Assembly: GCF_000160135.1 (NCBI RefSeq)
Contig: NZ_GG729934.1
Span: 66,499-130,498 of the forward strand
Direction: 5' to 3'
DNA length: 64,000 bases
Source: Oribacterium sp. oral taxon 078 str. F0262
Lineage (GTDB): Bacteria > Bacillota > Clostridia > Lachnospirales > Lachnospiraceae
Shown: positions 1 to 8,911 of the stretch, one piece after another
How the letters are laid out: each line of letters opens with the position of its first letter
How positions within the stretch are numbered: the first letter of the stretch is position 1
Notes under the pieces: generated by a model
Database searches by the model: none
Seen by the model: only the letters and a program-made list of their open reading frames with translations
Told to the model about the DNA's origin: nothing
Program-made: the position numbers and the translations under genes

Positions 1-185
1 GAAATGATGAGAGTCGGCCGCTTCAGCCTTTCGATCACATTCGCCATGGTAAAGGTCTTGCCGGAGCCCGTCACTCCCAGTAGGGTCTGGAATTGATTGC
101 CCTCCTGAAAGCCCCGTACCAGCTCCTCAATGGCCTTAGGCTGGTCTCCCGTTGGCGCATAGTCTGCATGCAGTTTAAAATCCAT
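1..185 (-). CDS. uvrB: UvrABC excision nuclease subunit B, N-terminal fragment
   Basis: The reverse strand encodes the first 61 or so residues of UvrB, the DNA-dependent ATPase/helicase of nucleotide excision repair that receives damaged DNA from UvrA and recruits UvrC. It begins [20 protein letters not shown], the typical UvrB N-terminus with its Q motif (GDQPKAI), and has the Walker A loop GVTGSGKT at about residues 37-44 followed by TMANVIE. The rest lies beyond the left edge. The gene is divergent from leuB, with 388 bp between the two starts. Identification is secure because these motifs are almost invariant in the family. Confidence 0.95.
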   Translation of the reverse strand, partial: MDFKLHADYAPTGDQPKAIEELVRGFQEGNQFQTLLGVTGSGKTFTMANVIERLKRPTLII

Positions 186-400
186 GGATCTCTCCCCCCT
201 ATACTCGGTGCATAAGGCGCAAAAATCTCCATCAGGCGCAGGATATCCCACAGGCGCTTGTCCCGGCATTCATTCCGGCATCCATCCCGTCATTCGAGAG
301 GAGAGCGGGACAGAGCCATGCCCGATCGGGCGGAAAGCGGAGCGCTGTCAGCGCGGCAGTATGACGCTGCTTCTGCGCTGCTGAAAAGAGAAACATGACT

Positions 401-409
401 AGTATAGCA
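401..409 (-). promoter_or_regulatory. Putative extended -10 promoter for uvrB
   Basis: On the minus strand TGCTATACT is an extended -10 element (TGn plus TATACT). No good -35 lies at the usual distance, which is tolerable for extended -10 promoters. It would give uvrB a leader of about 210 nt. For leuB on the plus strand only a weak candidate is visible (TTGCCC at 418, TATGCT at 442). The rest of the 388-bp gap holds a short palindrome (CGCAGCacGCTGCG near 473) and nothing else I recognise. I see no T-box or leader peptide. Confidence 0.4.
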
Positions 410-573
410 AAAATATATTGCCCGGGGAATCGAATCCGCGATATGCTCTTCAAAGAACAAAGTGACGGAAGGGCGCAGCACGCTGCGGCATCCGGAAAGG
501 AAGCGGGGAGAGCCGGAACCTGCTGCCGGGCCATAAAGAGTGCAGCGTCCGATCAATGCTTTCAGGAGGAAAA

Positions 574-1677
574 ATGGAATACAGGATTGCTGTGATAGAG
601 GGAGACGGGATCGGTCCGGAAATCGTCCGGGAGGCAAGAAAGGTACTTCTCAGGATCGCCGCGCTCTACGGACATCATTTTGAGTTCCGGGAGCTCCTCA
701 TGGGCGGCTCTTCGATCGATCGCTTCGGAGAGCCGTTGACGGAGGAGACCCTCGAGAAATGCAGAGCTTCGGACGCGGTGCTGATGGGATCGATCGGAGG
801 AAAGGTCGGCGTCTCGCCCTGGTATCTTCTCCCGCCGGAAAAAAGACCGGAGGCCGGTCTTTTGAAGCTTCGGAAGGGGCTCGGGCTCTTTTGCAATCTC
901 CGGCCGGCGAAGCTCTACCCGGAGCTTCGGAATGCCTGCCCGCTTCGGGAGTCCGTCATCGGGGACGGCTTTGACCTTATGATGGTGCGGGAGCTCACCG
1001 GAGGGCTCTATTTCGGCGAAAGGAGCACAGTGAGGGAGGGGGGAGAGCTCGTCGCGAGGGACGAGCTTTGTTACCGGGAATCCGAGATCCGGAGGGTCGC
1101 GCGGAAGGCCTTTTCGATCGCCGGAGGGCGGAGAGGGAGGCTTTGCTCCGTGGACAAGGCGAATGTTCTGGACAGCTCGAGGCTTTGGCGAAGGATCGTG
1201 GAGGAGGAAGGGAAGGCCTGTCCGGAGGTGGAGCTGAGCCATGCCCTCGTGGATTCCACCGCGATGCTTCTCGTGCGGAAGCCGGGCAGCTTCGATGTGA
1301 TCCTGACAGAAAATATGTTCGGGGATATTCTCTCCGATGAGATGGCGGAGATCGCGGGCTCCCTCGGAATGCTTCCTTCCGCCTCCCTCCGGGAGGACCG
1401 CTTCGGTCTCTACGAGCCAAGCGGAGGCTCTGCGCCGGATATTGCGGGACAAAATATCGCAAACCCCCTGGCTGCGATACTCTCCGCCGCGATGCTCCTC
1501 CGCTATTCCCTGGAGCTTCCAAAGGAGGCAGAGGACGTGGAGACAGCCGTGGAGAAGGTCCTTCGGGACGGCTGCCGGACAAAGGATATCCTGGAGGAAA
1601 AGAAAGGGCTCAAGCTTCTCTCAACGGAAGAAATGGGAGAAGAGGTCGCAGCAAAGCTCCGCGGTCCGCTCCGCTGA
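574..1677 (+). CDS. leuB: 3-isopropylmalate dehydrogenase
   Basis: LeuB oxidatively decarboxylates 3-isopropylmalate to 2-oxoisocaproate with NAD in leucine synthesis in the cytosol. Visible signatures are the N-terminal VIEGDGIGPEIV, the substrate segment ELTGGLYFGE, the VDKANVL motif in mid-protein, ENMFGDILSDE with the metal-binding aspartates, and GSAPDIAGQNIANP near the cofactor site. At 367 residues it has normal length. I chose the ATG at 574 because AGGAGG ends five bases before it; an in-frame ATG at 556 lies upstream of that site. The gene stands alone: leuA, leuC and leuD are not nearby, and the ilv genes are 52 kb away. Confidence 0.95.
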   Translation: MEYRIAVIEGDGIGPEIVREARKVLLRIAALYGHHFEFRELLMGGSSIDRFGEPLTEETLEKCRASDAVLMGSIGGKVGVSPWYLLPPEKRPEAGLLKLRKGLGLFCNLRPAKLYPELRNACPLRESVIGDGFDLMMVRELTGGLYFGERSTVREGGELVARDELCYRESEIRRVARKAFSIAGGRRGRLCSVDKANVLDSSRLWRRIVEEEGKACPEVELSHALVDSTAMLLVRKPGSFDVILTENMFGDILSDEMAEIAGSLGMLPSASLREDRFGLYEPSGGSAPDIAGQNIANPLAAILSAAMLLRYSLELPKEAEDVETAVEKVLRDGCRTKDILEEKKGLKLLSTEEMGEEVAAKLRGPLR

Positions 1678-1802
1678 ACGGCCTCTCCCATGCTCTGCCG
1701 CTCTGCATGCGGAATACTCCCATCTTTTCCGCGGGATAAAAAAACGAAGGGAGCAGCGAAAAAGACAGCGCCTTGATTTATGCCCCTGATTTACTTATAC
1801 TG

Positions 1803-1912
1803 TAAAAGTCCCGTCCAATGCCTCATCGTCCGGCGTGCTAGTACGCGGGGACGCTGAGGCATTGGACGGGCAAAGCAGGTATGAGCAAGGAGAGCGAGAG
1901 CTCGGAATGCGA
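1803..1912 (+). repeat. Long hairpin element, family copy 1
   Basis: A perfect 16-bp stem (1810-1825 with 1855-1870) encloses a second stem (CGTCC/GGACG) and an apical GCGT-GCTAGT-ACGC hairpin. The 3' flank carries GAGCAAGGAGAG followed by GGAATGCGA, both of which recur in the same order at about 8782-8818, so the two sites are related. No uridine run follows. It lies in the 298-bp gap between leuB and ftsH and looks like a dispersed extragenic palindrome. Confidence 0.7.
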
Positions 1913-1931
1913 ATATAAAAATGATAGATTC

Positions 1932-1958
1932 GGCCCGCCTTTTCGGCGGTGCCTTTTT
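1932..1958 (+). terminator. Terminator-like hairpin just upstream of ftsH
   Basis: CGCC-ttttc-GGCG forms a short stem that GGC/GCC can extend, with TTTTT at 1954-1958. It ends only about eight bases before the ftsH ribosome-binding site (AAGGAGAG from 1966). It could end transcription from leuB or act as an attenuator in an ftsH leader. I found no convincing ftsH promoter between it and the start codon. Confidence 0.45.
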
Positions 1959-1975
1959 CGGCATAAGGAGAGAGC

Positions 1976-4045
1976 ATGAATGAAAACGATCTGAGAGACG
2001 GAGGACGTATGCCCGGTCCGGGGCAGTCCTTTCTGATTTTGATCATCGCCGCTGTGCTGACCTTCTTCATCTATTCGATGGTGCAGCATTTCTTTTCGGT
2101 ACCGGATCCGCAGGAGAAGAGCTACAGCGAGTTCCTCACGATGGTGGAAAAGGATCAGATCCAGAAGGTAGAGTGGGGGGACAGCCAGATCGCCGTCTAT
2201 CCGAAGGAGGGCGCGGGGGAGAGCAGTGCGGCCGGGGAGAAGGATAGCGCCGAAGCCTCCCGCGGAAAGGGGAGCGGGACATATTTCGTCGTGCCGATCA
2301 ATGCCGATGCGGGGCAGCTTGTGCAAAGACTCTACCAGCATCAGGTGGAGATCTATCGGAAGAAGCCGGACAATTCTAGCCTCATCATGCAGACCATGAT
2401 CGGTCTTGTGATTCCCCTTATCCTCTTCTTTATCGCGATGAATTTTATGATGCGCAGGATGGGGGGCGGATCCGGCGGGGTCATGGGTGTCGGGAAGTCC
2501 ACGGCGAAGATGTACATGCAGAGAGAGACCGGCGTGAGCTTTAAGGATGTCGCCGGGGAGGATGAGGCGAAGGAGAGCCTCGTGGAGATCGTGGATTTTC
2601 TGCATAATCCCGAAAAGTATGTGGATATCGGGGCGAAGCTTCCCAAGGGGGCGCTTCTCGTGGGGCCGCCGGGAACGGGGAAGACCCTCCTCGCAAAGGC
2701 TGTGGCGGGGGAGGCGCAGGTTCCCTTTTACTCGCTCTCCGGCTCGGATTTTGTGGAGATGTTTGTCGGCGTTGGCGCAAGCCGGGTGCGGGATCTCTTC
2801 CGGCAGGCGGCGCAGAATGCCCCCTGTATCGTCTTCATCGATGAGATCGACGCCATCGGAAAGACGAGGGACAGCCGCTACGGCGGAAATGATGAGAGGG
2901 AGCAGACCTTAAACCAGCTCCTCTCGGAGATGGACGGCTTCGATGCGGGGAAGGGCATCATGGTGATGGGAGCGACGAACCGCCCGGAGATTTTGGATCC
3001 GGCGCTGCTTCGCCCCGGGAGATTCGATCGAAGAGTGATCGTGGAGAAGCCGGATTTAAAGGGGAGAGTCAATATCCTGAAGGTCCATGCGAAGGGCATC
3101 CAGCTCGATTCCACGGTGGACTTCGATGAGATCGCGCTTGCGACGAGCGGTGCGGTCGGGGCGGATCTTGCGAATATGATGAATGAGGCCGCGATCACGG
3201 CTGTGAAGAAGGGAAGGCGGAAGGTCTCCCAGGCGGATCTTTTCGAGTCGGTCGAGGTCGTCCTGGTCGGAAAGGAGAAGAAGGACCGCATCCTCTCAAA
3301 GGAGGAGCGGAGGATTGTGTCCTACCATGAGGTGGGTCACGCTTTGGTTGCGGCGATTCAGAAGCACTCCGAGCCGGTGCAGAAGATCACGATCGTCCCG
3401 AGGACCATGGGGGCGCTCGGCTATGTGATGCAGGTGCCGGAGGAGGAGAAGTATCTCAATACGAAGGCGGAGCTCCACGATATGATGGTCGGTTTTCTCG
3501 CAGGGAGAGCGGCGGAGGAGCTGGTCTTTGAGACTGTGACCACCGGGGCCGCCAATGACATCGAGAATGCGACGAAGATCGCGAGATCAATGGTGACGCA
3601 GTACGGGATGTCGGACAAGTTCGGCCTCATGGGACTTGCGACACAGGAGAGCATGTATCTGAGCGGAAAGAGCGTGATGAACTGCGGGGATTACACCGCG
3701 ACCGAGGTGGACCGGGAGGTCGCCCTCATCTTAAAGCAGTGCTACGGGGAGGCGAGGAGGATTCTGAGCGAGAACCGCTATGCGCTGGACCGGATCGCGG
3801 AATTTCTGATCGAGCAGGAGACTATAACCGGAAAGGAATTCATGAGGATTCTGGAGGAGGTCCGGAGCGAGCAGGGAAATGCGGGATCATCCGGCGCCTC
3901 CGGAGAGAGCGGGGGAAATGCGGGATCGGAGACAGCGAGTACAGAGGAGGGAGAGAAGGGAAGCGAAGGCGCGGAGACGGAGGACCCGGAGCGGAAGCGG
4001 AGCTTCGAGGAGGCGAGAGCCGCCTATACGGACTACGGGAGATAG
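1976..4045 (+). CDS. ftsH: ATP-dependent zinc metalloprotease FtsH
   Basis: FtsH is the hexameric membrane-anchored AAA+ protease that extracts and degrades membrane proteins and unstable cytosolic regulators. Two transmembrane helices (about residues 18-38 and 136-158) flank an extracytoplasmic domain. The AAA module has Walker A GPPGTGKT near 230, Walker [10 protein letters not shown] near 285 and the second-region-of-homology arginines ([10 protein letters not shown]). The zinc site HEVGH is at 451-455, with the third ligand in [10 protein letters not shown]. The start follows AAGGAGAG. After about residue 630 comes a Gly/Ser/Glu-rich tail of some 55 residues. The last 13 bp overlap the convergent HTH gene. 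Confidence 0.97.
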   Translation: MNENDLRDGGRMPGPGQSFLILIIAAVLTFFIYSMVQHFFSVPDPQEKSYSEFLTMVEKDQIQKVEWGDSQIAVYPKEGAGESSAAGEKDSAEASRGKGSGTYFVVPINADAGQLVQRLYQHQVEIYRKKPDNSSLIMQTMIGLVIPLILFFIAMNFMMRRMGGGSGGVMGVGKSTAKMYMQRETGVSFKDVAGEDEAKESLVEIVDFLHNPEKYVDIGAKLPKGALLVGPPGTGKTLLAKAVAGEAQVPFYSLSGSDFVEMFVGVGASRVRDLFRQAAQNAPCIVFIDEIDAIGKTRDSRYGGNDEREQTLNQLLSEMDGFDAGKGIMVMGATNRPEILDPALLRPGRFDRRVIVEKPDLKGRVNILKVHAKGIQLDSTVDFDEIALATSGAVGADLANMMNEAAITAVKKGRRKVSQADLFESVEVVLVGKEKKDRILSKEERRIVSYHEVGHALVAAIQKHSEPVQKITIVPRTMGALGYVMQVPEEEKYLNTKAELHDMMVGFLAGRAAEELVFETVTTGAANDIENATKIARSMVTQYGMSDKFGLMGLATQESMYLSGKSVMNCGDYTATEVDREVALILKQCYGEARRILSENRYALDRIAEFLIEQETITGKEFMRILEEVRSEQGNAGSSGASGESGGNAGSETASTEEGEKGSEGAETEDPERKRSFEEARAAYTDYGR

Positions 4046-4239
4046 CTCACATACTCCATCACATCGGAGACCCCGCAGCCGAAAATCTTACATATCTCAT
4101 GGATGGTCTCCGTGGAGACCGGCAGGTTTTTCCGAAGCCTGTGAAGCTGGCTCGCGGAGATTTTGTGGTGGTGGATCAGATGATACTGCGTGACTTTAGT
4201 GGCGGAGAGCAGCCGCCAGAAGGGGGAGTAGCTGATCAT
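4033..4239 (-). CDS. Small Cro/C1-type helix-turn-helix regulator
   Basis: A 68-residue protein that is almost entirely one XRE-type DNA-binding domain. KISASQLHRLRKN and VSTETIHEICKIFGCGVSD match the two-helix recognition unit and trailing helices of the compact HTH_26 group. AAGGAG precedes the ATG by six bases. It converges on ftsH and overlaps its stop by 13 bp. It is divergent from the metallophosphoesterase gene across an AT-rich segment, which suggests it may regulate itself or that neighbour. Targets cannot be read from the sequence. Confidence 0.8.
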   Translation of the reverse strand: MISYSPFWRLLSATKVTQYHLIHHHKISASQLHRLRKNLPVSTETIHEICKIFGCGVSDVMEYVSYLP

Positions 4240-4274
4240 GATTTCTCCTTTTTTGGGAAAGAGGCTTCGAAGCC

Positions 4275-4312
4275 GGAATTATAAAACGAATCAAAATTAT
4301 AATTATAATAAG
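4275..4312. promoter_or_regulatory. AT-rich divergent promoter segment
   Basis: This is the most AT-rich patch of the first 10 kb, lying between the divergent HTH and metallophosphoesterase genes. On the minus strand TATAAT occurs at 4283-4278 at a fitting distance from the HTH start, and further TATAAT-like hexamers face the other way. No -35 with 17-bp spacing stands out, so exact start points are uncertain. The clustered ATTATA repeats could also be an operator for the small regulator. Confidence 0.4.
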
Positions 4313-4402
4313 AAAAAGGGATGCCTGCATGGTAAGGGATGCCTGCACTGTCTGGGAGAAGGAAGGCTCCCTCCCTTTCATAATAGCAGGAAATGCGGGA
4401 CT

Positions 4403-5386
4403 TTGGCGAAGATCTTCATCGGGGCATTGAACATATTTTCCGTGCTGGCTTTGGTGATCTTTCTGAAAAAATGTTCGGACGGGGAAAGAAATCAGCTTCG
4501 CCTGGAGAGCTATTGCTTTCGCTCCGGAAAGATCAAGAGGGCGCACCGCTTTCTTTTTTTGACGGATGTCCATGAGAAGGAATTCGGGGAGAAGAATGAG
4601 GAGCTGCTCCGAAGGATCCGCGCGCTCCGCCCCGACTTCATCCTGCTCGGCGGAGATCTCGTGGTCTGCCATAAAAGGAGGAGCGAGCGGGACCGGGTGC
4701 GGAAATCGGTTCGCCTCCTCCGCGCTCTGGGGAGAGAGTTTCCGGTTTATCTCGCTCTCGGGAATCACGAGGAGCGCCTCTTTGAGAAGGCCGGCTGGAG
4801 GGGGCGGTATTTTCGCGCAGAGTACCCGAGGAAGGAGCATGCAAAGAGCCGGGAAAAGGCGGCCCTCTTCGAGCGGGGACTCGGGGCTGTCCGTCTTTTG
4901 GATAAGGAGACCGTTCTTCCGGAAGGAGGGCTCTCGGATCTCAGCCTGAGCGGGGTGAGCCTCCCGATGGAATATTACCGGCCGCTGCCCTTTCGGAAAA
5001 AGAAGCCGCTTTCTCCCGCGGAGCTTCGCCGCGCCGCGGGCTTTCCGGAGGATGGGGCGAAGGGGCGCTACCATATCTTTCTCCTTCACACGCCGCTCTA
5101 CGATGAGGAGGCGGTCCGAAGCGGGGCGGATCTCGTACTTTCCGGACATCTGCACGGCGGGACGATCCGGCTTCCCCTGATCGGGGGAGTGATGACACCG
5201 CAGTACCGACTTTTCGTGAAAAAGGTGTCGGGACTCTTTCCCATTCGCGGGGGAAACCTTGTCATAAGCCGGGGAATCGGGACGCATACCGTCAATATCC
5301 GTCTGAACAATCCGCCGGAGCTCAGCCTCATCACGCTGCTGCCGGAGAGGGAGGAAGAGAGAGGGAATGGAGAGACTGCGCTATAA
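4403..5386 (+). CDS. Membrane-anchored metallophosphoesterase (YkuE-like)
   Basis: A calcineurin-like phosphoesterase with an N-terminal membrane helix (IFIGALNIFSVLALVIFL). The metal-binding blocks appear in order: FLTDVHEKEF, LLGGDLV, LALGNHE, FLLHTPL and LSGHLHGG, the D-x-H, GD, GNHE, H and GHxH motifs of the family. Homologues such as YkuE sit on the cell surface and hydrolyse phosphoesters, but the substrate here is unknown. The start is uncertain. I prefer TTG 4403 (preceded by AGCAGGAAA), since the frame upstream to ATG 4238 translates the AT-rich promoter into unlikely peptide and overlaps the divergent gene's start. The 3' end overlaps scpA by 20 bp. Confidence 0.85.
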   Translation: MAKIFIGALNIFSVLALVIFLKKCSDGERNQLRLESYCFRSGKIKRAHRFLFLTDVHEKEFGEKNEELLRRIRALRPDFILLGGDLVVCHKRRSERDRVRKSVRLLRALGREFPVYLALGNHEERLFEKAGWRGRYFRAEYPRKEHAKSREKAALFERGLGAVRLLDKETVLPEGGLSDLSLSGVSLPMEYYRPLPFRKKKPLSPAELRRAAGFPEDGAKGRYHIFLLHTPLYDEEAVRSGADLVLSGHLHGGTIRLPLIGGVMTPQYRLFVKKVSGLFPIRGGNLVISRGIGTHTVNIRLNNPPELSLITLLPEREEERGNGETAL

Positions 5387-6167
5387 GCTGGATGTCTTCG
5401 AGGGTCCGCTGGATCTTCTCCTGCAGCTCATCGAAAAAAATAAGATCGATATCTATGATATTCCGATCGCGGAGATCACGGAGCAATACCTGGATTATGT
5501 AAACCGGCTCGAGGAGGAGGATCTGGACATCGTCTCGGACTTTCTCGTGATGGCCGCGACGCTGCTCGAAATCAAATCCAGAATGCTGCTCCCCCGGGAG
5601 CTCGACGAAGAGGGAGAGGAGATCGATCCCCGGGCGGAGCTTGTGGAACGTCTCCTCGAATACAAGAAGTACAAGTATATCAGCCGGATCCTCCGGGAGA
5701 AGGAGGAGGACGCGGACAGAGTTTTCTACAGGAGCGGGGCGATGCCGGAGGAGGTCCTCCGCTACACACCTCCTCTGGATCTCACGGAGCTTCTCAAGGG
5801 GCTCAGTCTGGAAAAGCTTCGGGAGGCCCTTGAGGATCTCTCCCGGAGGCAAGAGGAGGCGGTGGACCGGGTCCGCTCAAAGTTCGGCGTGATCCGGAGG
5901 GAGAGAGTGAGCCTCTCCGGCAGGATTCGGGATGTCCTGTCCTATGCGAGGCGCCATGGGCGCTTCTCCTTCCGGCACATGATCCGGAAAAAGGAGGACC
6001 GCATGGACATCGTGGTCAGCTTTCTCGCGGTTCTCGAGCTTATGAAGATGGGGAAAATCACATTGATGCAGGATGCGCCCTTCTCCGATATGGATATCCA
6101 GGTAGTGGGCGGAGAGGAGGGAGAGAGGGAGCCCGATCTCACAGAGGTGGAGGAATTTGACGGATGA
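5367..6167 (+). CDS. scpA: Segregation and condensation protein A
   Basis: ScpA is the kleisin of the SMC-ScpAB condensin, bridging SMC heads and ScpB in chromosome organisation. The N-terminal block YKLDVFEGPLDLLLQLIEKN and the following IDIYDIPIAEITEQYLDY are hallmarks. A conserved C-terminal winged helix (FRHMIRKKEDRMDIVVSFLA, then ELMKMGKITL) ends near residue 235, followed by a short acidic tail. At 266 residues the length is usual. The ATG lies inside the end of the phosphoesterase gene, and the stop overlaps scpB by 4 bp (ATGA), so the three genes are probably cotranscribed and translationally coupled. Confidence 0.95.
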   Translation: MERLRYKLDVFEGPLDLLLQLIEKNKIDIYDIPIAEITEQYLDYVNRLEEEDLDIVSDFLVMAATLLEIKSRMLLPRELDEEGEEIDPRAELVERLLEYKKYKYISRILREKEEDADRVFYRSGAMPEEVLRYTPPLDLTELLKGLSLEKLREALEDLSRRQEEAVDRVRSKFGVIRRERVSLSGRIRDVLSYARRHGRFSFRHMIRKKEDRMDIVVSFLAVLELMKMGKITLMQDAPFSDMDIQVVGGEEGEREPDLTEVEEFDG

Positions 6168-7342
6168 GCTTGAATCCGGTACAGGAAAGGCTTGTGGGAG
6201 AAATCGACGAGGAATACAAGGAGGAGCTTCGCGAGGAGGAGAAAATCGTGGAGGCTCTGCTTTTTGCGATGGGCCGGGCCGTCAGCAGGGAGGAGATCGC
6301 GACGGCGCTTGGGACGGGTCCTGAGGCCGCGGAGGAGGCCGCGGAGAGGCTTTATCGGAGCTACCGGGAGCGAAACGGCGGCATCCTGATCCGAAGACTC
6401 GAGGAGAGCTATCAGATGTACACGAATCCCGCGCAGTTTGAGGCGCTGATCCGGGTCGCGAAGCATCCGAAAAAACCGGTAATGACGGATGTCGTCATGG
6501 AGACACTCGCGATCGTCGCCTACCGGCAGCCTGTCACAAAGGCGGAGATCGAGAAGATACGCGGTGTGAAATCGGATCATGCGGTGAATCGTCTCGTCGA
6601 GTACGGACTGATCTATGAGGAGGGAAGGCTCAATGCGCCGGGCCGCCCCGCCCTCTTTGCGACGACGGAGGAGTTCCTCCGCCGCTTTGGTGCAGAGAGC
6701 ATAAAGGATCTCCCGGCGCTCAGCGAGGAGATCGAGGCTTCCATCGAGACCGAGGTCAAGGAAGAGCTTGCGGACGCCCTCGGTCTCAGCGGCGAGGAGG
6801 AAGAGGCGGCCACCGGAGAGGCCCTTTCGCTGTCCTCCTCCGAAGAAGAAAAGGAAGAAGAGATTGCAGCGCCTTCAATCCTTTCCGAAGAAGAAACTTC
6901 GGCGCCCCTGCGCCTTTCCGAAGAAGAGGCTCCGGCAGCTTCGTTCCCTTCCGAAGAGGAAGAGAAGGGGGGAGAAGAAGCCGCCGAGAAAGCCCCTTCG
7001 TCGTCTCCCTCCGAAGAAGAAAAGGAAGAAGAGCTTGCGGCGCCCCTGCATATTTCCGAAGAGGAAGAGAAGGGAGAAGAAGCGGCCGCCGGGGAAGCTC
7101 TTCCGCCGTCCTCCTCTGAATGGGAGGAGGAAATCGTTCTCTCCGCTCTGCAGGAGGAGAATGAAATGGCTGCTTCGACTGCTTTCGAGGAAAAAGAGGA
7201 GGCTCTCCCGCCGCCCTTATTCCAAAAAGAGGAAATTCCTCCGAAGGCTCCTTCCGAGGGAAGGGATGAGGCAAAGGAGGAAGCGAATGCACCGCACCCG
7301 GAAAGCGGGGCAGGAGCCGGAGAAGAGCCCGGGCCGGTGTAA
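6164..7342 (+). CDS. scpB: Segregation and condensation protein B with long acidic tail
   Basis: Residues 1 to about 195 form the twin winged-helix ScpB body (EEEKIVEALLFAMGRAVSRE, then VMETLAIVAYRQPVTKAEIE and PGRPALFATTEEFL), which binds ScpA as a dimer. Usual ScpB proteins end near there. This one continues for about 195 residues of degenerate repeat built on SEEE, PSEEE and KEEE units separated by Ala/Pro/Leu stretches. At DNA level the unit TCCGAAGAAGA recurs, which points to expansion by slippage. The frame is open throughout, so I see no frameshift. The tail is probably disordered and its role is unknown. Confidence 0.92.
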   Translation: MSLNPVQERLVGEIDEEYKEELREEEKIVEALLFAMGRAVSREEIATALGTGPEAAEEAAERLYRSYRERNGGILIRRLEESYQMYTNPAQFEALIRVAKHPKKPVMTDVVMETLAIVAYRQPVTKAEIEKIRGVKSDHAVNRLVEYGLIYEEGRLNAPGRPALFATTEEFLRRFGAESIKDLPALSEEIEASIETEVKEELADALGLSGEEEEAATGEALSLSSSEEEKEEEIAAPSILSEEETSAPLRLSEEEAPAASFPSEEEEKGGEEAAEKAPSSSPSEEEKEEELAAPLHISEEEEKGEEAAAGEALPPSSSEWEEEIVLSALQEENEMAASTAFEEKEEALPPPLFQKEEIPPKAPSEGRDEAKEEANAPHPESGAGAGEEPGPV

Positions 7343-7445
7343 AATGGCGGCGAGGCGAAGGATCCGACTCCTGCCGAAGCATCAGCGGAGGATGGAGGAG
7401 CCCCGGTGGGGCAGCGAAGCGAGGGACGAAGGGAGAACGGAAAAA

Positions 7446-7883
7446 ATGGAAGAAAAGCTCAAGGTCCGCTACCACTCGAAGGAGATCGAGAAGCTGACTT
7501 ACATAGAAGGAAAGGGAGACTGGATTGATCTTCGCTCCGCGGAGGAGCGGAAGATCAAAAAGGGAGAATTCTGCCGGATCAGTCTCGGAATTTCCGTGGA
7601 GCTTCCCCGGGGCTATGAGATGCTGGTCGCGCCCCGGAGCTCCACCTTTCAGAACTTCGGCCTGATTCAGCCCAATTCTCCCGGCGTGGTGGATGAGAGC
7701 TACTGCGGAGACAATGATATCCTGATGATGCCGGTCTATGCGCTCCGTGACACAGAGATTCACATCAATGACAGGATCTGTCAGTTCCGAATCCTGAGGC
7801 ATCAGCCGAGACTCTGCTTTGAGGAGGTGGAAAGTCTGGAAAATGAGGACCGGGGCGGCTTCGGTGCGACAGGCATCCGCTGA
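7446..7883 (+). CDS. dut: dUTP diphosphatase (trimeric type)
   Basis: Hydrolyses dUTP to dUMP and pyrophosphate, keeping uracil out of DNA and feeding thymidylate synthesis. Five motifs of the trimeric family are recognisable, including LVAPRSST (motif 2), NSPGVVDESYCGDN (motif 3, with the catalytic Asp) and a C-terminal RGGFGATGIR (motif 5, which closes over the nucleotide). The 145 residues from ATG 7446 match the family's length. An in-frame ATG at 7344 would add an arginine-rich peptide unlike other members, so I prefer 7446 even though its GGGAG site is weak. Confidence 0.9.
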   Translation: MEEKLKVRYHSKEIEKLTYIEGKGDWIDLRSAEERKIKKGEFCRISLGISVELPRGYEMLVAPRSSTFQNFGLIQPNSPGVVDESYCGDNDILMMPVYALRDTEIHINDRICQFRILRHQPRLCFEEVESLENEDRGGFGATGIR

Positions 7884-7992
7884 TAGGCCGCGCTCTGTCT
7901 TTTGGAAAACGCGGACATGCCCCGCCCATGCTTTGCCGAAGAATTGGCGGCAGGGCATCAGAGGGAAGAATTGCCCTAAAAAGGAGGAACCC

Positions 7993-8643
7993 GTGAAGAA
8001 AAGAAAGGATTTGTCGGGAAGGGGAAAAGCGGCGGCGCTTTTACTTCTGTTTTTCGCCCTGACGCTCTCCTCCTGTGCAAACCGGGAGGCGGAGGAGCTT
8101 CGGCTCTCCGGCATAGAGCTCGTGGAAAAGGGAAAATATGAAGAGGCGGTGAAGAAGCTGGATGAGGCCCTCGATAAAAGCCACGGCAGGGTCTCCAGGC
8201 TTCAGTTCGACATTCTCACCTACCGCGCGGAATCGGAATACATGCTCGGAGATCTCGATGCGGCATCGCACACACTGGAGATCCTGGAAAAGGTGGACAA
8301 GAAACGGGAGGTCTATCAGAAGCTGAAGGAGAGAGTGAACGCGAAGCTCCTCCTTCGGCAGGCATCCCGGAGTCTCGATGAGGGAAAGCTCGAGGAGGCG
8401 CGGAACTTTTTGGATCAGGCGAGAGCCGCGGGACTGTCCGCGGACCGGGACCTCGTCTTTGACGAAGCGGTTTACCTGGAGCGCTCCGCGAGATGGGAGG
8501 AGGCCTACCGTGCCTTCACGGACTACACGAACCGCTGGAATGGGGACAAGGATGCAGAGCGCGAGCTCGCCTTCCTGAAAACCCGCGTCGAAGCGCTCAG
8601 CCAAAACACCCTCCTCACTGACCAGCCACTGCAAAGACAATGA
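7993..8643 (+). CDS. TPR-containing lipoprotein
   Basis: The start is GTG 7993, placed by AAGGAGG at 7981-7987. A basic N-terminus (KKRKDLSGRGKAA), a hydrophobic core and the lipobox LSSC predict lipid attachment to the outer face of the membrane. The remaining residues are helical pairs of tetratricopeptide type (EEAVKKLDEALDKSHG, DLDAASHTLEILEKVD, EEARNFLDQARAAGLS), which normally bind partner proteins. A weak stem (7917-7926 with 7949-7958) lies upstream between dut and this gene. Function cannot be assigned beyond a surface-exposed scaffold. Confidence 0.75.
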   Translation: MKKRKDLSGRGKAAALLLLFFALTLSSCANREAEELRLSGIELVEKGKYEEAVKKLDEALDKSHGRVSRLQFDILTYRAESEYMLGDLDAASHTLEILEKVDKKREVYQKLKERVNAKLLLRQASRSLDEGKLEEARNFLDQARAAGLSADRDLVFDEAVYLERSARWEEAYRAFTDYTNRWNGDKDAERELAFLKTRVEALSQNTLLTDQPLQRQ

Positions 8644-8711
8644 ACAAAAGCACCTCCTGATGCGGATATTCTTGCTTGCAAGACAAAAGAGATCAGTATA
8701 TGATGATTACA

Positions 8712-8828
8712 GTGTCTAAAGTCCGTGGCCGCGCCGTGCGAGCACGGGCGCGGGAGAAGGACTTTAAGACACGCCCGGACAGGAGCAAGGAGAGGGGCGG
8801 AGCCCCACGGGAATGCGACTGTCTGGGC
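8712..8828 (+). repeat. Double hairpin element, family copy 2
   Basis: Arm one pairs GTGTCTaAAGTCC (8712-8724) with GGACTTtaAGACAC (8759-8772) around an inner GCGCC-GTGC-GA-GCAC-GGCGC hairpin. Arm two pairs GCCCGGACAG with CTGTCTGGGC (8773-8782 and 8819-8828) around GGGGC-gga-GCCCC. Its GAGCAAGGAGAG and GGAATGCGA strings match the element upstream of ftsH. It occupies most of the 268-bp gap before the aminotransferase gene. No uridine tract follows, so it is not a plain terminator. Confidence 0.7.
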
Positions 8829-8911
8829 GCATGACGGGAGGCGCGAAGCGCCTTTAAAGATCAGATCAGTGAGGGCGGCAGGAGCAGGATAAGGGAAGCA
8901 GAGGAGGCGGG

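Noticed and set aside
4238-4402. N-terminal extension of the metallophosphoesterase from ATG 4238
   Set aside because: It would translate the AT-rich divergent promoter into Asn/Tyr/Lys-rich peptide and overlap the start of the HTH gene. The TTG at 4403 just before the membrane helix is more plausible, though not proven.
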